Part shown: positions 1 to 11,316 of the stretch, piece after piece
How positions within the stretch are numbered: position 1 is the first letter of the stretch
Layout: every line of letters begins with the position of its first letter
DNA from: an uncultured Alphaproteobacteria bacterium
GTDB taxonomy: Bacteria; Pseudomonadota; Alphaproteobacteria; HIMB59
Direction: 5' to 3'
DNA: 64,000 nt
Assembly: GCA_902524245.1 (NCBI GenBank)
Contig: CABZCN010000001.1
Span: 310,001-374,000, forward strand
Translations under genes and position numbers: made by a program
Notes under the pieces: generated by a model
Databases searched by the model: none
Told to the model about the DNA's origin: nothing
The model's input: only the letters and a program-made list of their open reading frames with translations

Positions 1-3000
1 CCTTTAAGGATTTGTAACCTAAAGAGGCAAGAATTTCTCTGACTTCTTCAGCAATAAATGAAAACAAATTTACAACTTTTTCAGGAGTGCCTCCAAATTT
101 TTCACGAAGTTTTTCATCTTGGGTGCAGACGCCAACTGGACATGTATTTGAATGACATTGTCTAACCATTATACATCCCATTGCCACCAACGAGGCTGTA
201 CCAATTCCATATTCCTCAGCCCCCAATATTGCTGCAATAACAATATCTTTTCCTGTTTTAATTCCTCCGTCTGTTCTAAGAAGAACCTTATCTCTTAAAC
301 CATTCAAAGCTAAAATTTGGTGAACCTCACTTATACCTAATTCCCATGGAAGGCCAACATACTTAATACTTGACTGAGGGCTTGCCCCTGTTCCACCAGA
401 ATGTCCTGAAACTAAAATTACATCAGCTTTAGCTTTTGCAACACCAGCAGCAACAGTTCCTATGCCTGATTGTGCAACTAGTTTTACACAAACTTTTGCT
501 ATTGGATTGATTTGTTTTAAATCGTAAATAAGTTGAGCTAGGTCCTCTATAGAATAAATATCATGATGTGGGGGAGGACTAATAAGCGTTACACCTTTTG
601 TACTATGTCTTAATTTAGCAATTAAATCAGTGACCTTAAAACCAGGTAATTGACCACCTTCTCCAGGCTTAGCACCTTGAGCAATTTTAATTTCTAATTC
701 TGAGCAGTTATTCAAGTATTCTGCGGTCACACCAAATCTTCCGCTTGCAACTTGTTTAATCGCTGAGCTTGGATTATCACCATTTTTTAATTTGGAATAT
801 CTTCTTGCATCCTCTCCTCCTTCTCCGCTATCTGACTTTGAACCTATTCTGTTCATTGCTATAGCTAAAGTTTCATGAGCCTCAGGGCTAAGAGCACCAA
901 GTGAAATTCCAGGAGATACAAAGCTTTTTCTTATTTCAGAAATGCTCTCTACATTGTCCAAATTTATAGAATTACTACTTTCATTAAATTGAAGTAAATC
1001 CCTTATTTGAATTGGTTTGGAGCTATAAATTCTTGAGGTATATTTTTTATAAAGATTATATGAGTCTCTAGTTACAGCTTCTTGAAGCATATGTATTGAA
1101 ACACCCTCATAAGCGTGTGCTTCGCTATTAGCTCTAAATCTATATTCACCACCTATATCTAAAATTACATTATCAGATTTAAATGATACCTCATGCTGTC
1201 GCCTTACTCTTTTTTCTAATCCATCTAATCCAATACCAGAAATTCTAGAGGACATCCCTGGAAAGAAACTTTCTACCATGCTTCTGCTTAAACCAATTAT
1301 TTCAAAATTTCTTCCACCGCGATATGAACTGATTACTGAAATTCCCATTTTACTGATAATTTTTCTTAATCCTTTCTCTATGGATTTTTTAAAGTTTTTA
1401 ATTAGTTGAGGGTAATCAGTATTCTGATAAATATTTTTTCTATACCTATTTGCAATAAGTTTTTCCACTAGTGAAGCATTGACGGTAGTAGCACCAACAC
1501 CAATAAGTACTGCAAAGTAGTGTACATCAAGACACTCTTTGGAAGAGACGTTTAAAGAAGTAAAAGTCCTTAAATTATTTTTTATTAGATAACTATGAAC
1601 AGCGCTAGTGGCAAGTATCATTGGTAAAGCAATTCTGTCTTTATTAATGTTATTATCAGTTATAATTAGATGTTGAGAACCAGATCTTACTGCCTGTTCT
1701 GCCTCAGAGCATATTCTTTGAATTTCATTTAAAAAACTAGTCTCTTCATTCAATTTATAAGTGCAGTCAATCTCAGTTGTAAACTTTGATAAATGATTTT
1801 TAAGTTTTTCCAATTCATGATCTAGTAATAAAGGACTTTCTAAAAGTACCAAATTACATTGTTCAGAGTCTTCTTCTACAATGTTTCCTAAGTTTCCAAG
1901 CCTAGTTTTTAAACTCATTACAACTTGTTCCCTAAGGCTATCAATTGGAGGGTTTGTGACTTGAGCAAAATTTTGTTTAAAAAAACTATGAAGACCTCTG
2001 TATCTTTCAGTGAGTACACTTAGTGGTGCGTCGTCTCCCATTGATCCAACAGCCTCTTGCCCTGTTTTAACCATAGGATCTAGAATTAAATCAAGAGTTT
2101 CTAATGTTAAATTAAATGATTTAGCAATTTGAAAAACATTTTCTTCATCCTTTGTTGATGGTTCAAAAATTTTTTCATTAGATAATATGTTATCTAACTT
2201 TATAGTTTTTTGATTCCAATCTGAGTAATTATTACGTTGACTGAGTAATTCTTTTAATTCAAAGCTCTCATAAAACTTATTCTCTTTATAATTAACTGCT
2301 ATTAATTCACCAGGCCCAACTCTTCCTTTTTTTATAATATTTTTTTCATCTATATTAATCATTCCAACTTCAGATCCTGAAATTAGTAAATCGTCATCCG
2401 TAAGTATGTATCGTAGGGGCCTTAACCCATTTCTGTCCATACCAGAAATTATCCAATCTCCAAAATTTCCGCAGACAGCAGCTGGTCCGTCCCATGGTTC
2501 AATGACAGCGTTACAATAAGCATACATAGCCTTTAATCGATCAGATAAATCAGATCGATTAGACCAAGACTCAGGAATTATCATTGATTTAGCCATCGGC
2601 ATGTCCCTATCAGTTTGAACAAAAAGTTCAAAAGCAGCATCAAGCGAAGCGGAGTCAGAGGCGTCTGGATCGAGTATCGGTTTCAAATCATTAATTCTCT
2701 CGTTAAAAAAGGGGTGAGTAATTCTTGGTTCATGTGCGCTCATCCAATTTATATTTCCCTTCAAAGTATTAATTTCACCATTATGAGCCAAAACTCGAAA
2801 TGGTTGCGCTAAGGACCACGTAGGAAATGTGTTGGTAGAATATCTTTGATGGTAAATGGCAAATTTGGATGTAAATTCATTATCAAGCAAATCTGGATAA
2901 AACTCTGATAACTGTTCAGCTAAAAACATACCTTTGTAAACAATTGTTTGTGTAGATAAAGAGCAAACATAAAAATCATTAATACTTTGTGCTTTAATTT

Positions 3001-3559
3001 TGTTCTCTATCCTTTTCCTCGTTAAATAAAGTTTCTTTTCGATATTAGGTGTTTTTTCTTTAGGTGAGAAAATTATTTGTTCTATTTCTGGTTTAGTATA
3101 GTTAGCTTTTTCACCAATGATCTCTGTATTAACAGGAACCTGTCTCCATCCAAACAGATTCATTCCAGATTTTATTATTTCATATTCAACGATAGCTCTA
3201 CATTTTTCTTGGGCACCAAAATCTCTTTTAGGCAGAAAAATCATGCCTACACCTAACACAGTATCTTTAGTTGTTCTGTGACCCATTTTTAAAACTTGTT
3301 TGCTGAAGAAAGAATTTGAAACCTCCAACATAATACCAGCACCATCTCCTGTTTTGCCATCAGCATCAACCGCACCTCTATGGAATACTGCTTTAAGTGC
3401 CTCAATTCCTTTTTCTACTATGTCTCTTCTTGACTCACCGTTTATTGAGGCAACTAAACCTACACCACAATTATCATGTTCATATTTTTCATTGTAAACG
3501 TGGTTATCTTTTAGTTTTTGTCTATTTATTTTAAAAATTTCTAATGGATTATTTTTCAT
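1..3559 (-). CDS. gltB: Glutamate synthase (NADPH) large subunit, 3' end cut by window
   Basis: Large alpha subunit of GOGAT: it takes the amide of glutamine and transfers it to 2-oxoglutarate, giving two glutamates, in the cytoplasm with GltD. I translated the minus strand: about 1186 codons are present and the family is about 1500, so the C-terminal beta-helix region lies beyond the left edge. The N-terminal glutaminase nucleophile is Cys31 in NCGVG, after a 30-residue propeptide. Near window positions 130-176 the protein has C-x5-C-x4-C ([12 protein letters not shown]), the 3Fe-4S ligands of the FMN synthase domain. The ATG at 3559 overlaps the gltD stop as ATGA, so the two are translationally coupled with gltD first. 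Identification is very secure. Confidence 0.96.
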   Translation of the reverse strand, partial: MKNNPLEIFKINRQKLKDNHVYNEKYEHDNCGVGLVASINGESRRDIVEKGIEALKAVFHRGAVDADGKTGDGAGIMLEVSNSFFSKQVLKMGHRTTKDTVLGVGMIFLPKRDFGAQEKCRAIVEYEIIKSGMNLFGWRQVPVNTEIIGEKANYTKPEIEQIIFSPKEKTPNIEKKLYLTRKRIENKIKAQSINDFYVCSLSTQTIVYKGMFLAEQLSEFYPDLLDNEFTSKFAIYHQRYSTNTFPTWSLAQPFRVLAHNGEINTLKGNINWMSAHEPRITHPFFNERINDLKPILDPDASDSASLDAAFELFVQTDRDMPMAKSMIIPESWSNRSDLSDRLKAMYAYCNAVIEPWDGPAAVCGNFGDWIISGMDRNGLRPLRYILTDDDLLISGSEVGMINIDEKNIIKKGRVGPGELIAVNYKENKFYESFELKELLSQRNNYSDWNQKTIKLDNILSNEKIFEPSTKDEENVFQIAKSFNLTLETLDLILDPMVKTGQEAVGSMGDDAPLSVLTERYRGLHSFFKQNFAQVTNPPIDSLREQVVMSLKTRLGNLGNIVEEDSEQCNLVLLESPLLLDHELEKLKNHLSKFTTEIDCTYKLNEETSFLNEIQRICSEAEQAVRSGSQHLIITDNNINKDRIALPMILATSAVHSYLIKNNLRTFTSLNVSSKECLDVHYFAVLIGVGATTVNASLVEKLIANRYRKNIYQNTDYPQLIKNFKKSIEKGLRKIISKMGISVISSYRGGRNFEIIGLSRSMVESFFPGMSSRISGIGLDGLEKRVRRQHEVSFKSDNVILDIGGEYRFRANSEAHAYEGVSIHMLQEAVTRDSYNLYKKYTSRIYSSKPIQIRDLLQFNESSNSINLDNVESISEIRKSFVSPGISLGALSPEAHETLAIAMNRIGSKSDSGEGGEDARRYSKLKNGDNPSSAIKQVASGRFGVTAEYLNNCSELEIKIAQGAKPGEGGQLPGFKVTDLIAKLRHSTKGVTLISPPPHHDIYSIEDLAQLIYDLKQINPIAKVCVKLVAQSGIGTVAAGVAKAKADVILVSGHSGGTGASPQSSIKYVGLPWELGISEVHQILALNGLRDKVLLRTDGGIKTGKDIVIAAILGAEEYGIGTASLVAMGCIMVRQCHSNTCPVGVCTQDEKLREKFGGTPEKVVNLFSFIAEEVREILASLGYKSLK

Positions 3560-4968
3560 GATGCTTTTTTAATTTTCGAACTCTGTAAGAAATTATGAAT
3601 TGATTTTGCAACTTCTCGACCATCATGTATCGCCCAAACTACAAGAGAGGCGCCCCTAACAATATCACCTGCAGCAAAAATCTTTGGGTTGCTAGTTTGA
3701 AACTTTTTAAAATCAACTTTAACTGTTTTCCAGCTAGTTAATTCAATATTTGTTTTAAAATTATGATTTAAATCTTCAGGCTCAAAACCAAGAGCTTGAA
3801 TAATTAAGTCACTTTTTATTTGTTTTTCAACACCAGTATCAATTGGTTTTCTTCTACCGCTCTCATCCACCTCACCTAATGTAGCCACTTTATATGTCAT
3901 ACTTGTTGCAGTAGCACTATCGCTAATAATTTTAGATGGAACAGATAACCAATTAAATTTGATACCCTCTTGCTCTGCATTTAAAACTTCTCTTGCTGAT
4001 CCAGGCATATTTTCTTTGTTTCTTCTGTAAAGACAAGTAACCTCTTTTGCTTGCTGTCTAATGGCTGTTCTAACACAATCCATTGCAGTATCACCTCCAC
4101 CAATAACAACTACATGTTTATCTTTTGCTGTTAGGTATTTATTTTTTGAGGGAGAGTCACCTAAACCGGTTCTGTTACTCTCAATTAAAAAATCCAAAGC
4201 AGGAATGCTATTATTGACTGTTGAAGTGTCAATATCTAATTGTCTTGCTTTGTATACACCAGTTGCAATTAATATTGCATCATAATCTTTTTCCAAATCT
4301 TGAAAGGAAATATTTTTTCCTACTTCTGTGTTTAAGTTAAATACAACTCCACTATCAGTAAGCCACTCTGTTCTTCGCTCAACAATTTTTTTGTCTAATT
4401 TAAAGTTAGGTATGCCATAAATCATCAAGCCACCAGCTCGGTCATTTTTTTCATAGACGTCTACTTTGTATCCATTTTGAATTAAATAGGCCGATGCAGC
4501 CATTCCTGCAGGGCCAGATCCTATTATTGCAACTTTCTGTTTGTATTGGTTTTGTGATGATAGGTTTTTAACCCATCCTTTTTCCCATGCTATTTCTGTA
4601 AGGTATTTTTCTAAATTACCAATTGTAATGGCTCCAAAACCTGCCTGTTCGACAACACAATTTCCCTCACACAAACGATCTTGAGGACAAACTCTACCAC
4701 AAACCTCTGGAAATGCATTTGTAGACGCAGATACTTGATAAGCCTCCTCCAATCGGCCTTCTGCAATGTAACGTAACCAATCTGGTATATTGTTGTTTAA
4801 AGGACAGTGTATTTGACAATATGGGATTCCGCATTGAGAGCATCTTGACGATTGCTCAATAGAGTCATTTTTATCAAACTGACTATAAATCTCCTGAAAA
4901 TCCTTTATTCTTTTTTCAGGTTCAGTTTTAGAAGGATTCTTAGATTTTTTTTTATGAAACTCTAGCAT
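3556..4968 (-). CDS. gltD: Glutamate synthase (NADPH) small subunit
   Basis: Beta subunit of GOGAT (470 aa), passing electrons from NADPH through FAD and Fe-S clusters to GltB. Cysteines C43, C46, C51, C55 and C90, C94, C100, C104 form the two N-terminal 4Fe-4S ligand groups. The FAD site is GSGPAG (residues 150-155) and the NADPH site is GGGDTAMD near residue 290. Length is normal for the family. It is the first gene of the gltD-gltB operon; its promoter should lie in the 94-base AT-rich spacer shared with the divergent uppP gene, where I see no convincing box. Confidence 0.96.
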   Translation of the reverse strand: MLEFHKKKSKNPSKTEPEKRIKDFQEIYSQFDKNDSIEQSSRCSQCGIPYCQIHCPLNNNIPDWLRYIAEGRLEEAYQVSASTNAFPEVCGRVCPQDRLCEGNCVVEQAGFGAITIGNLEKYLTEIAWEKGWVKNLSSQNQYKQKVAIIGSGPAGMAASAYLIQNGYKVDVYEKNDRAGGLMIYGIPNFKLDKKIVERRTEWLTDSGVVFNLNTEVGKNISFQDLEKDYDAILIATGVYKARQLDIDTSTVNNSIPALDFLIESNRTGLGDSPSKNKYLTAKDKHVVVIGGGDTAMDCVRTAIRQQAKEVTCLYRRNKENMPGSAREVLNAEQEGIKFNWLSVPSKIISDSATATSMTYKVATLGEVDESGRRKPIDTGVEKQIKSDLIIQALGFEPEDLNHNFKTNIELTSWKTVKVDFKKFQTSNPKIFAAGDIVRGASLVVWAIHDGREVAKSIHNFLQSSKIKKAS

Positions 4969-5062
4969 GATAATAAAATATTACTTTATTCTCCTACAAA
5001 TAAATGGAATGTATTAATACTAATATTTATGAATTAAGTAAACTTGTAAATGATAATAAATT

Positions 5063-5818
5063 ATGACTAATAGTAGTATTTTTTTTGTTTTTTATGGTTT
5101 GATACAGGGAATTACTGAATTTATCCCCATTAGCTCCAGTGGGCACCTAAATATCTTAGAAATCTTATTTAGAAACTTAGAATCTAGAAATTATTTATAT
5201 GAAACATCAGCACACTTCGCCTCTTTATTGGCTTTGTTATTATATTTATTCACAAACAGACATTTTTCAAAATCAAACATCAAAGCTTACTGGAAAATAT
5301 TAATCTTTGCGACCATACCTGCAATTATTCTCGGTTTTATACTAAAATTTTATGATGTAAATTATACTAGCTTGAAGTTTATTGGATACACTTCAATTGC
5401 TGGAGCGATATTACTCTATGTTTCAGATAAAGTAAAAAAATTTAAATTAAAAATCAAAAATAAAAGTACCAAGTTTATTTTGGCTGGACTTTTTCAATGT
5501 CTAGCTTTTTTACCAGGTTTCAGTAGAGCTGGAAGTTGTATAATTGCCTTCAGAATATTCGGAGAAGATAGAAAGTATTCATCTGTTTATAGTTTATATA
5601 TGGGTATACCTATAATTTGTTTATCTTTTTTTTCAAATATTAAAGAATTTGAAAATTTTATTTTAGATAAAAATCTATCTTTAATATTTATTACTACATT
5701 TTTTGCAGCATATTTTACAATATCCATGTTTATTAAAGTGATAAATAAAATTGGCTTTACACCTTTTGTTATTTATAGAGTTTTATTAGGTATAATTTTA
5801 TTAATGTATTTATCTTAA
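5063..5818 (+). CDS. uppP: Undecaprenyl-diphosphate phosphatase
   Basis: Integral membrane enzyme (251 aa) that dephosphorylates undecaprenyl diphosphate so the lipid carrier can be reused in peptidoglycan and LPS synthesis. The two BacA/UppP signatures are present: QGITEFIPISSSGHL at residues 15-29, carrying the catalytic Glu, and PGFSRAGS near residue 150. Most of the rest is hydrophobic helices. It is slightly shorter than the usual 265 residues. No clear Shine-Dalgarno is visible before the ATG. Its TAA is directly adjacent to the stop codon of the convergent epimerase gene. Confidence 0.93.
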   Translation: MTNSSIFFVFYGLIQGITEFIPISSSGHLNILEILFRNLESRNYLYETSAHFASLLALLLYLFTNRHFSKSNIKAYWKILIFATIPAIILGFILKFYDVNYTSLKFIGYTSIAGAILLYVSDKVKKFKLKIKNKSTKFILAGLFQCLAFLPGFSRAGSCIIAFRIFGEDRKYSSVYSLYMGIPIICLSFFSNIKEFENFILDKNLSLIFITTFFAAYFTISMFIKVINKIGFTPFVIYRVLLGIILLMYLS

Positions 5819-6748
5819 TTAAACTTTATCGATGAACTTTTTTAGATATTCTGAGGTAATAACCTTCATATCTGATAAATCTTGTTTCAATATTTCAGTG
5901 ACTAATTTTTGACTTCCCTCCGAGATACTATCATGAGAAAGGGTGACGTACTGATCATATGTAAATAAAGGTTTTGGTAGTTTTTCTAATACTTTACCTT
6001 GAATAATTGCCAAAAAAGAAGGTATATAAAAAAATCTCTCCTTTTTTTTCAAAGATAGAAATATATGACTCAAAATTTCTTTGAATGTAAATATTTCATT
6101 ACCCACTGCAGCAATATTGAAGTTTTTGTGCTTTTCAAAATTATTTAACAGATTAAAAATTAAAAGAGATAAGTCATTTACATAAATTGGCTGAAATTTA
6201 GTCATTCCATTTTTAATTAATGGTAAGAATGGTAAAATTTTAGCCATCTTACCAAATAAATTGAAGAAATTATCTTCTTCACCATAAACAGTGCTTGGCC
6301 TAACTATTATATGATTAGTATTGTTGTTTTCTATGAATTCCTCACCCATTTTTTTGCTGATTAAATAATTTGATTTTGTTTGAAAAGTAGACCCTAAGCC
6401 AGAGACATGAAGAAAAGGTTTTTTGTATAATTCACAATAATTAGCAATTTTTTTTGGCAATAAATAATGAACCAGCTCAAATGATAAATTATTTTTTTCA
6501 TATAAAATTCCAATCAAATTAATTACTAAGTCTGAATTTGCAATTAAGCTTTTAATTTCCTCTAAGTTATGAATATCAAATTCAATTACTTGTATCTGCC
6601 CAATATCTCCAGAAAGTATATTTCTTTTTACCCTACTAGCATTTCTTACAGGGCATATCAATTTGTCACCATTTTGTAATAGTCTTTTTGTTAAACTTCT
6701 TCCTATAAAGCCTGTGGATCCAAACACTAAGATATTTTTGTTTTTCAT
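5819..6748 (-). CDS. NAD(P)-binding epimerase-like protein, complex I NDUFA9-like
   Basis: Atypical short-chain dehydrogenase (309 aa) with an N-terminal Rossmann motif GSTGFIG (residues 10-16). It resembles the NDUFA9 (39 kDa complex I subunit)-like NAD-dependent epimerases common in alphaproteobacteria, often found near uppP. These bind a nucleotide, and the bacterial forms have no firmly known substrate. No YxxxK motif was located with confidence. It is convergent with uppP and divergent from the RNase D gene, with only 35 bases between the two start codons. Confidence 0.78.
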   Translation of the reverse strand: MKNKNILVFGSTGFIGRSLTKRLLQNGDKLICPVRNASRVKRNILSGDIGQIQVIEFDIHNLEEIKSLIANSDLVINLIGILYEKNNLSFELVHYLLPKKIANYCELYKKPFLHVSGLGSTFQTKSNYLISKKMGEEFIENNNTNHIIVRPSTVYGEEDNFFNLFGKMAKILPFLPLIKNGMTKFQPIYVNDLSLLIFNLLNNFEKHKNFNIAAVGNEIFTFKEILSHIFLSLKKKERFFYIPSFLAIIQGKVLEKLPKPLFTYDQYVTLSHDSISEGSQKLVTEILKQDLSDMKVITSEYLKKFIDKV

Positions 6749-6783
6749 TGTGATATCTATCTTATATAAATATATGTTCTAAG

Positions 6784-7416
6784 ATGTCAAACTATCAATT
6801 ATTTCATAATGATCTCCCAAGTAAGGTTTTAAAATCTTTTAAGGGCGATATCTCTATTGATACTGAAACCCTGGGTTTAAATATCAAAAGAGATAGGCTT
6901 TGTCTTATTCAATTGAGAAATGAAACAGATAAAAAGGTATATTTAATTAAATTTGACGAAGACTTATCTCCAAAATTATCAAAAAACATTAAAATGTTAT
7001 TAGAAAATAATAATCTCACAAAAATTTTTCATTTTGGAAGATTTGATATGGCAGTTTTGAAAGAAAATTTAAAAATAAATGTAAAAAATGTTTTTTGCAC
7101 TAAGGTAGCTTCAAAGTTAACAAGAACCTACTCTTCAAGACACGGACTTAAAGATCTAGTTAGTGAAATATTAGATATACAATTAGATAAAACAGAACAA
7201 TCCTCTGATTGGAGTAAGAAAAAACTCACTAAAAAGCAAATTGAATATGCTATGAATGATGTCTTATATCTCTCAGAAATTAAAAATTCACTTAACAATA
7301 AATTGGTAAATCAAAAGAGATTAAAAATGTTCAAATCAATTATGAAGTTTATGGAAGTAAGAGTTGATTTAGATTTAAAAGGATGGGAAGAGATTGATAT
7401 TTTTTCGCATAAATAA
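6784..7416 (+). CDS. rnd: Ribonuclease D-like 3'-5' exonuclease
   Basis: DEDD-family exonuclease of 210 aa. Motif I is DTETLGL (D26, E28), motif II is in HFGRFDMAVL, and motif III is YAMNDVLYL (Tyr and Asp). It lacks the C-terminal HRDC domains of E. coli RNase D, as do the short alphaproteobacterial forms, so its exact RNA substrate is uncertain. It heads the run rnd-kdsD-lptC-lptA-lptB, with 3 bases to kdsD; this linkage of RNase D to the LPS transport genes is typical of alphaproteobacteria. Confidence 0.9.
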   Translation: MSNYQLFHNDLPSKVLKSFKGDISIDTETLGLNIKRDRLCLIQLRNETDKKVYLIKFDEDLSPKLSKNIKMLLENNNLTKIFHFGRFDMAVLKENLKINVKNVFCTKVASKLTRTYSSRHGLKDLVSEILDIQLDKTEQSSDWSKKKLTKKQIEYAMNDVLYLSEIKNSLNNKLVNQKRLKMFKSIMKFMEVRVDLDLKGWEEIDIFSHK

Positions 7417-7419
7417 TTT

Positions 7420-8367
7420 ATGAATAAATCTAAAATAAAAAAAGTCGGGCAGGATGTAATAAAATTAGAATCTATTGCTTTATCTAAACTTTCAAAAAGT
7501 TTAGATAAGAATTTTGTTGAAGCTGTTGAGCTTATATCCCAACTGAATGGTAAGATTATTATTTCAGGGGTTGGAAAAAGTGGAAATATTGCAGGTAAAA
7601 TTGCTGCGTCATTCACATCAACTGGAATACCAGCAATTTATTTAAATCCTGTTGACGCAAGTCATGGTGATATGGGTATTATTGATAAAAATGATCTTCT
7701 AATAATTTTATCTAATTCTGGAGAAACGCATGAATTAACAGATTTAATAAATTTTAGTAAAAAAAAAAAATTAAAGATTATTTCAATAACTTCATCTAAT
7801 AAGAGCTTACTATCAAAAAACTCCGATATTAATTTAATAATACCTCATCATTTGGAGGCTGATAAATTGCAAACAATACCCACAACCTCAACCACAATGT
7901 CTTTGGCCCTTGGTGATGCTCTATGTTGTTCTGTGCTAAGTATAAGAAAATTTGATAAAAAGTCTTTTAGAGAACTACACCCAGGTGGAAAAATTGGAAA
8001 AAAATTAAAAACGCTAAATGAAATTATGGATACTGATATTCCTTCAATTCAATCTAATTCATCTATCATTGACGCTGTTTTAATTATGACTGAAAAGAAG
8101 TATGGGTGTGTTGTTGTATTAGATAATAAAAAAAAAATTAAAGGTATTATTACTGATGGTGATTTGAGAAGATCAATTTCAAAGATTGATATGAAAAAAA
8201 AGGCAACTAGTATTATGAAAAGTAAGCCAATAGTCGCAAAAAGTAATTTACTAGTTTCCTCAGCGATTGTTCTTATGAATAAATATTCTATAACAAGCCT
8301 TATCATTGCAAACCATAATAAGCCGATTGGAATTGTTAATTTAAAAAAATGTTTAGAAAATGATTAA
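7420..8367 (+). CDS. kdsD: D-arabinose 5-phosphate isomerase (KpsF/GutQ family)
   Basis: Converts ribulose 5-phosphate to arabinose 5-phosphate, the first step toward Kdo of LPS. The 315-aa protein has an N-terminal SIS sugar isomerase domain (about residues 40-175, with GVGKSGNIAGKIA and the conserved HGDMG) and two C-terminal CBS domains (about 200-315). The family includes isomerases of other capsule pathways, but the position beside lptC-lptA-lptB supports the Kdo role. It overlaps lptC by 8 bases. Confidence 0.92.
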   Translation: MNKSKIKKVGQDVIKLESIALSKLSKSLDKNFVEAVELISQLNGKIIISGVGKSGNIAGKIAASFTSTGIPAIYLNPVDASHGDMGIIDKNDLLIILSNSGETHELTDLINFSKKKKLKIISITSSNKSLLSKNSDINLIIPHHLEADKLQTIPTTSTTMSLALGDALCCSVLSIRKFDKKSFRELHPGGKIGKKLKTLNEIMDTDIPSIQSNSSIIDAVLIMTEKKYGCVVVLDNKKKIKGIITDGDLRRSISKIDMKKKATSIMKSKPIVAKSNLLVSSAIVLMNKYSITSLIIANHNKPIGIVNLKKCLEND

Positions 8368-8788
8368 TTATTTAATTAAAAGTATAATAAATGTTCTTAT
8401 AATTATTTTTTTAGGAGCTCAAAGTTTTATTTATTTGATAAATCAAAGACCTTTGACTGAAAATTTTAGCCAGAAGAAAATGACTGTAGAAAATTTTTCT
8501 AGTATTGTTTTGAGTAACTCTGGGATTACAAAGATTGGATCTGAGAAATTAAATAGATTTGATGAAAATAATTTCTACCTAGAGGGAAAATCATATCTAG
8601 AAAATAAAGAGTATAAGATTTATGGAAAAAATATTTCAATCAACCTTTCTTCGGAGATATCTTATAGTAACGAGTCTGTAGAGGTAGTTAATAAGATCGG
8701 ATTATTAAAAGCACAAGGTTTTAAAAATTATGATTATGATGGTAAAATATTATTTGAAGGTGAGGTAGAATTTGTCATTAAAAAATAG
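8360..8788 (+). CDS. lptC: LPS export system protein LptC
   Basis: Bitopic inner membrane protein that passes LPS from LptB2FG to LptA in the periplasm. The 142-aa protein has an N-terminal transmembrane helix (about residues 8-27) and a periplasmic beta-jellyroll-like remainder. It is shorter than most LptC proteins. The sequence alone is weakly conserved; the call rests on topology and on its place between kdsD and lptA, with overlaps on both sides (8 and 17 bases). Confidence 0.82.
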   Translation: MINYLIKSIINVLIIIFLGAQSFIYLINQRPLTENFSQKKMTVENFSSIVLSNSGITKIGSEKLNRFDENNFYLEGKSYLENKEYKIYGKNISINLSSEISYSNESVEVVNKIGLLKAQGFKNYDYDGKILFEGEVEFVIKK

Positions 8789-9242
8789 ATCAATTTTTTT
8801 ATTGTTATATTTATTTTTTTTTTCAAGCGCAAATGCTGAGGGCTATGTAAAAGCTGGTGAGAGCCTTATTTGGGATTCTGAAAACAAGAGCTATACCGCG
8901 AATGGTGATGTAGAATTCAAAAATGATAAATTTGTCGCCTTTGCAGACAAAATGATAGCTAATTATGAGGAGGAGGGTAAAGATGAGGTTTTCACCGTAA
9001 TTGAGCTTTTCAATAATGTTGTAATTGAGTTTGAAGATGAAACTTTTAAAGGAAATTATGCCGTATACACACGTAACGACAATATAATAAAGCTTACTGG
9101 AGATGTGTCTATTGAATCTCCTACAAGATTGCTTACAGGAAGTGAATTAATTGCTGATATCGATAATAATAAAAGAATACTTAACTCAGCTAACAATGAA
9201 TCTCTTGTTGAAGTTTTATTAGAAAATAATGCAAATAATTAA
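8772..9242 (+). CDS. lptA: LPS transport periplasmic protein LptA
   Basis: Periplasmic bridge protein that carries LPS toward the outer membrane. It has 156 aa and a signal peptide of about 22 residues ending SSANA before EGYVKAG, followed by OstA-like repeats (phrases such as SYTANGDVEFKN and VSIESPTRLLTGSELI). The start is TTG at 8772, inside the end of lptC, which places the signal peptide at the very N-terminus. The 3' end overlaps lptB by 14 bases. Confidence 0.86.
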   Translation: MSLKNRSIFLLLYLFFFSSANAEGYVKAGESLIWDSENKSYTANGDVEFKNDKFVAFADKMIANYEEEGKDEVFTVIELFNNVVIEFEDETFKGNYAVYTRNDNIIKLTGDVSIESPTRLLTGSELIADIDNNKRILNSANNESLVEVLLENNANN

Positions 9243-9945
9243 ACTTACTGACATAAGTAAAAGCTTTAAGTCAAAGAAAGCATTAAATAATGTAAATATT
9301 GAATTTAAGAGCAATAGAATAAATGGTTTGCTTGGACCAAATGGAAGTGGAAAGACAACTCTATTTAATATTATTGCTGGTTTTTTATCTCCTGATATAG
9401 GCCAAATTTTTTTGGACAAACATGTTTTAAACGATAAGAGTCTTAGCCTTAGAACAAAATTAGGTATTTCATATTTGCCTCAGGAGGCATCGATCTTTAG
9501 GGATCTAAGTGTGTATGATAATATTTTTTCAATAGCAGAGCTTTTTCATGATAAAAATAATTCAATCAAAATTACCGAAAATTTAATAAGTCGGTTCTCA
9601 TTAGATAATTTTCAGAAGACTAAAGGAAAGTTACTTTCTGGGGGTGAGAGACGGAGAACTGAAATTGCTAGAGCACTTGCAAGTAACCCTAAATTTCTTT
9701 TACTTGATGAGCCTTTTGCTGGCATAGATCCAATAGCAATAGAGGAAGTTAAGTCAACGATATCTTTATTAAAAAGAATGAATATTGGTATAATTGTAAC
9801 TGACCATAATGTCAAAGAGGCTTTAAGTATCGTAGAGTTTGGATACATAATTTACAACGGAGAAATAATAAAATCTGGAAGTCCTGAAGAAATTACTTCT
9901 GACAAATTTGTAAAAAAAATCTATTTGGGAAAAAATTATAATTGA
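9229..9945 (+). CDS. lptB: LPS export ABC transporter ATP-binding protein LptB
   Basis: ATPase of the LptB2FG complex that extracts LPS from the inner membrane. The 238-aa protein has Walker A GPNGSGKTT (about residues 36-44), signature LSGGERRR, Walker B FLLLDEPFAGIDP and switch His in VTDHNVKEA, all as in the LptB family. In most proteobacteria rpoN, hpf and ptsN follow; here aroA follows after 4 bases, so that block is missing from this place. Confidence 0.95.
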   Translation: MQIIKLTDISKSFKSKKALNNVNIEFKSNRINGLLGPNGSGKTTLFNIIAGFLSPDIGQIFLDKHVLNDKSLSLRTKLGISYLPQEASIFRDLSVYDNIFSIAELFHDKNNSIKITENLISRFSLDNFQKTKGKLLSGGERRRTEIARALASNPKFLLLDEPFAGIDPIAIEEVKSTISLLKRMNIGIIVTDHNVKEALSIVEFGYIIYNGEIIKSGSPEEITSDKFVKKIYLGKNYN

Positions 9946-9949
9946 GTTT

Positions 9950-11248
9950 ATGCCCTTAAATAACAAAAGCATTATAAAAGGCACTTACTTGCCTCCAGGT
10001 GATAAATCAATTAGTCATAGAATTTTGATTTTAACAGGACAAGTTATCGGTCAATCAAAAATAAAAAATTTACTACAAAGTGAGGATGTTATTAACACAC
10101 TCAAAGCAATGAAACTATTAGGTGTTCAAATTATTCAAAAAAATAAAGATTTTATTGTCTTTGGGATACCACCAGGTGGATTATTTCAGCCAAAAAAAGT
10201 AATTGATTTTGGTAACTCAGGAACTGGAATAAGACTGATGTCTGGATTAATTTCATCAAATAATATCGAAGTAAAATTAGTTGGAGATAGTTCTTTGAGC
10301 AAAAGGCCCATGAGAAGGGTCACACAACACTTATCAAAAATAGGAGCAAAAATTAAATTGAAAAAAAACTTATACCCTCCTGTAAAATTAAAAGGAACTG
10401 GGAGCGCAGTGCCATTAAATTTTGAAATACATATTCCCTCAGCTCAAATCAAAAGTGCAATTATGTTATCAGCATTAAATACAAAAGGGACTATAAGAAT
10501 AAAGGAATTTAAAACCACAAGAGATCATACTGAAAATATGCTCAAGTCGATGGGATACAATATTAAAATAAAAGAAAATTCTATTCACAGGTTCATAGAG
10601 ATGAAAAATAATAAAGAGCTTAAAAAGATTAATTATAATGTACCAGGTGACCCATCTTCCGCAGCATTTTTGATTTCGGCTGCATGTTTAAAACCAGGAT
10701 CTAAACTTAAAGTTAAAAATATGCTCTTTAATAAAACGAGAGTTGGTTTTATTAAAACCTTAATGTTGATGGGAGGGAATATAAAAGTAATTAATAAAAG
10801 AATGGTACATAATGAATTAATTGCTGATCTTGTAGTTGAACAAAAAAAAAATCTAAAATCAATCATACTTGAGCCTAAAAATATTCCATTACAAATTGAC
10901 GAAATTCCAATTTTGTCCATAGTGGCATCATTTGCAAATGGTTTGTCAATATTTAGAGGTTTAAAAGAATTAACTGTTAAAGAAAGCAACAGGTTACTAC
11001 TTATACATGAAAATTTAAAAAAAATTGGTGTGAAGTCTATAATTAAAAATTATGATTTACACATTTATGGCAATTACAATTTAAAAAAAGGTTCTGGTAT
11101 AATTAAGCACAACGATGATCATAGAATATTAATGTCATTTTTTATTTCAAATATGATTTGTAAGAAAAATAATATTATCAAAGACAAAACATGTGTAAAA
11201 ACAAGCTATCCATCATTTTTCAAACATATTTCTCAACTTATTCATTAA
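9950..11248 (+). CDS. aroA: 3-phosphoshikimate 1-carboxyvinyltransferase (EPSP synthase)
   Basis: Joins shikimate 3-phosphate and PEP in the shikimate pathway. The 432-aa protein has LPPGDKSISHR near the N-terminus, GNSGTGIRLMSGL, KRPMRRV and the catalytic Asp in QIDEIPILS. The GNSGTGIR and RPM motifs look more like the class II enzymes of Gram-positives and Agrobacterium than the E. coli type; I draw no conclusion about inhibitor sensitivity. It sits 4 bases after lptB and 68 bases before rpsA. The cmk gene that usually separates aroA and rpsA is absent. Confidence 0.95.
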   Translation: MPLNNKSIIKGTYLPPGDKSISHRILILTGQVIGQSKIKNLLQSEDVINTLKAMKLLGVQIIQKNKDFIVFGIPPGGLFQPKKVIDFGNSGTGIRLMSGLISSNNIEVKLVGDSSLSKRPMRRVTQHLSKIGAKIKLKKNLYPPVKLKGTGSAVPLNFEIHIPSAQIKSAIMLSALNTKGTIRIKEFKTTRDHTENMLKSMGYNIKIKENSIHRFIEMKNNKELKKINYNVPGDPSSAAFLISAACLKPGSKLKVKNMLFNKTRVGFIKTLMLMGGNIKVINKRMVHNELIADLVVEQKKNLKSIILEPKNIPLQIDEIPILSIVASFANGLSIFRGLKELTVKESNRLLLIHENLKKIGVKSIIKNYDLHIYGNYNLKKGSGIIKHNDDHRILMSFFISNMICKKNNIIKDKTCVKTSYPSFFKHISQLIH

Positions 11249-11316
11249 TTTTTCTTGAAAAACATTTATAAAACTTTAAAAAAAGCCTACTAAATTTGAA
11301 AGGTTAACAATGACTT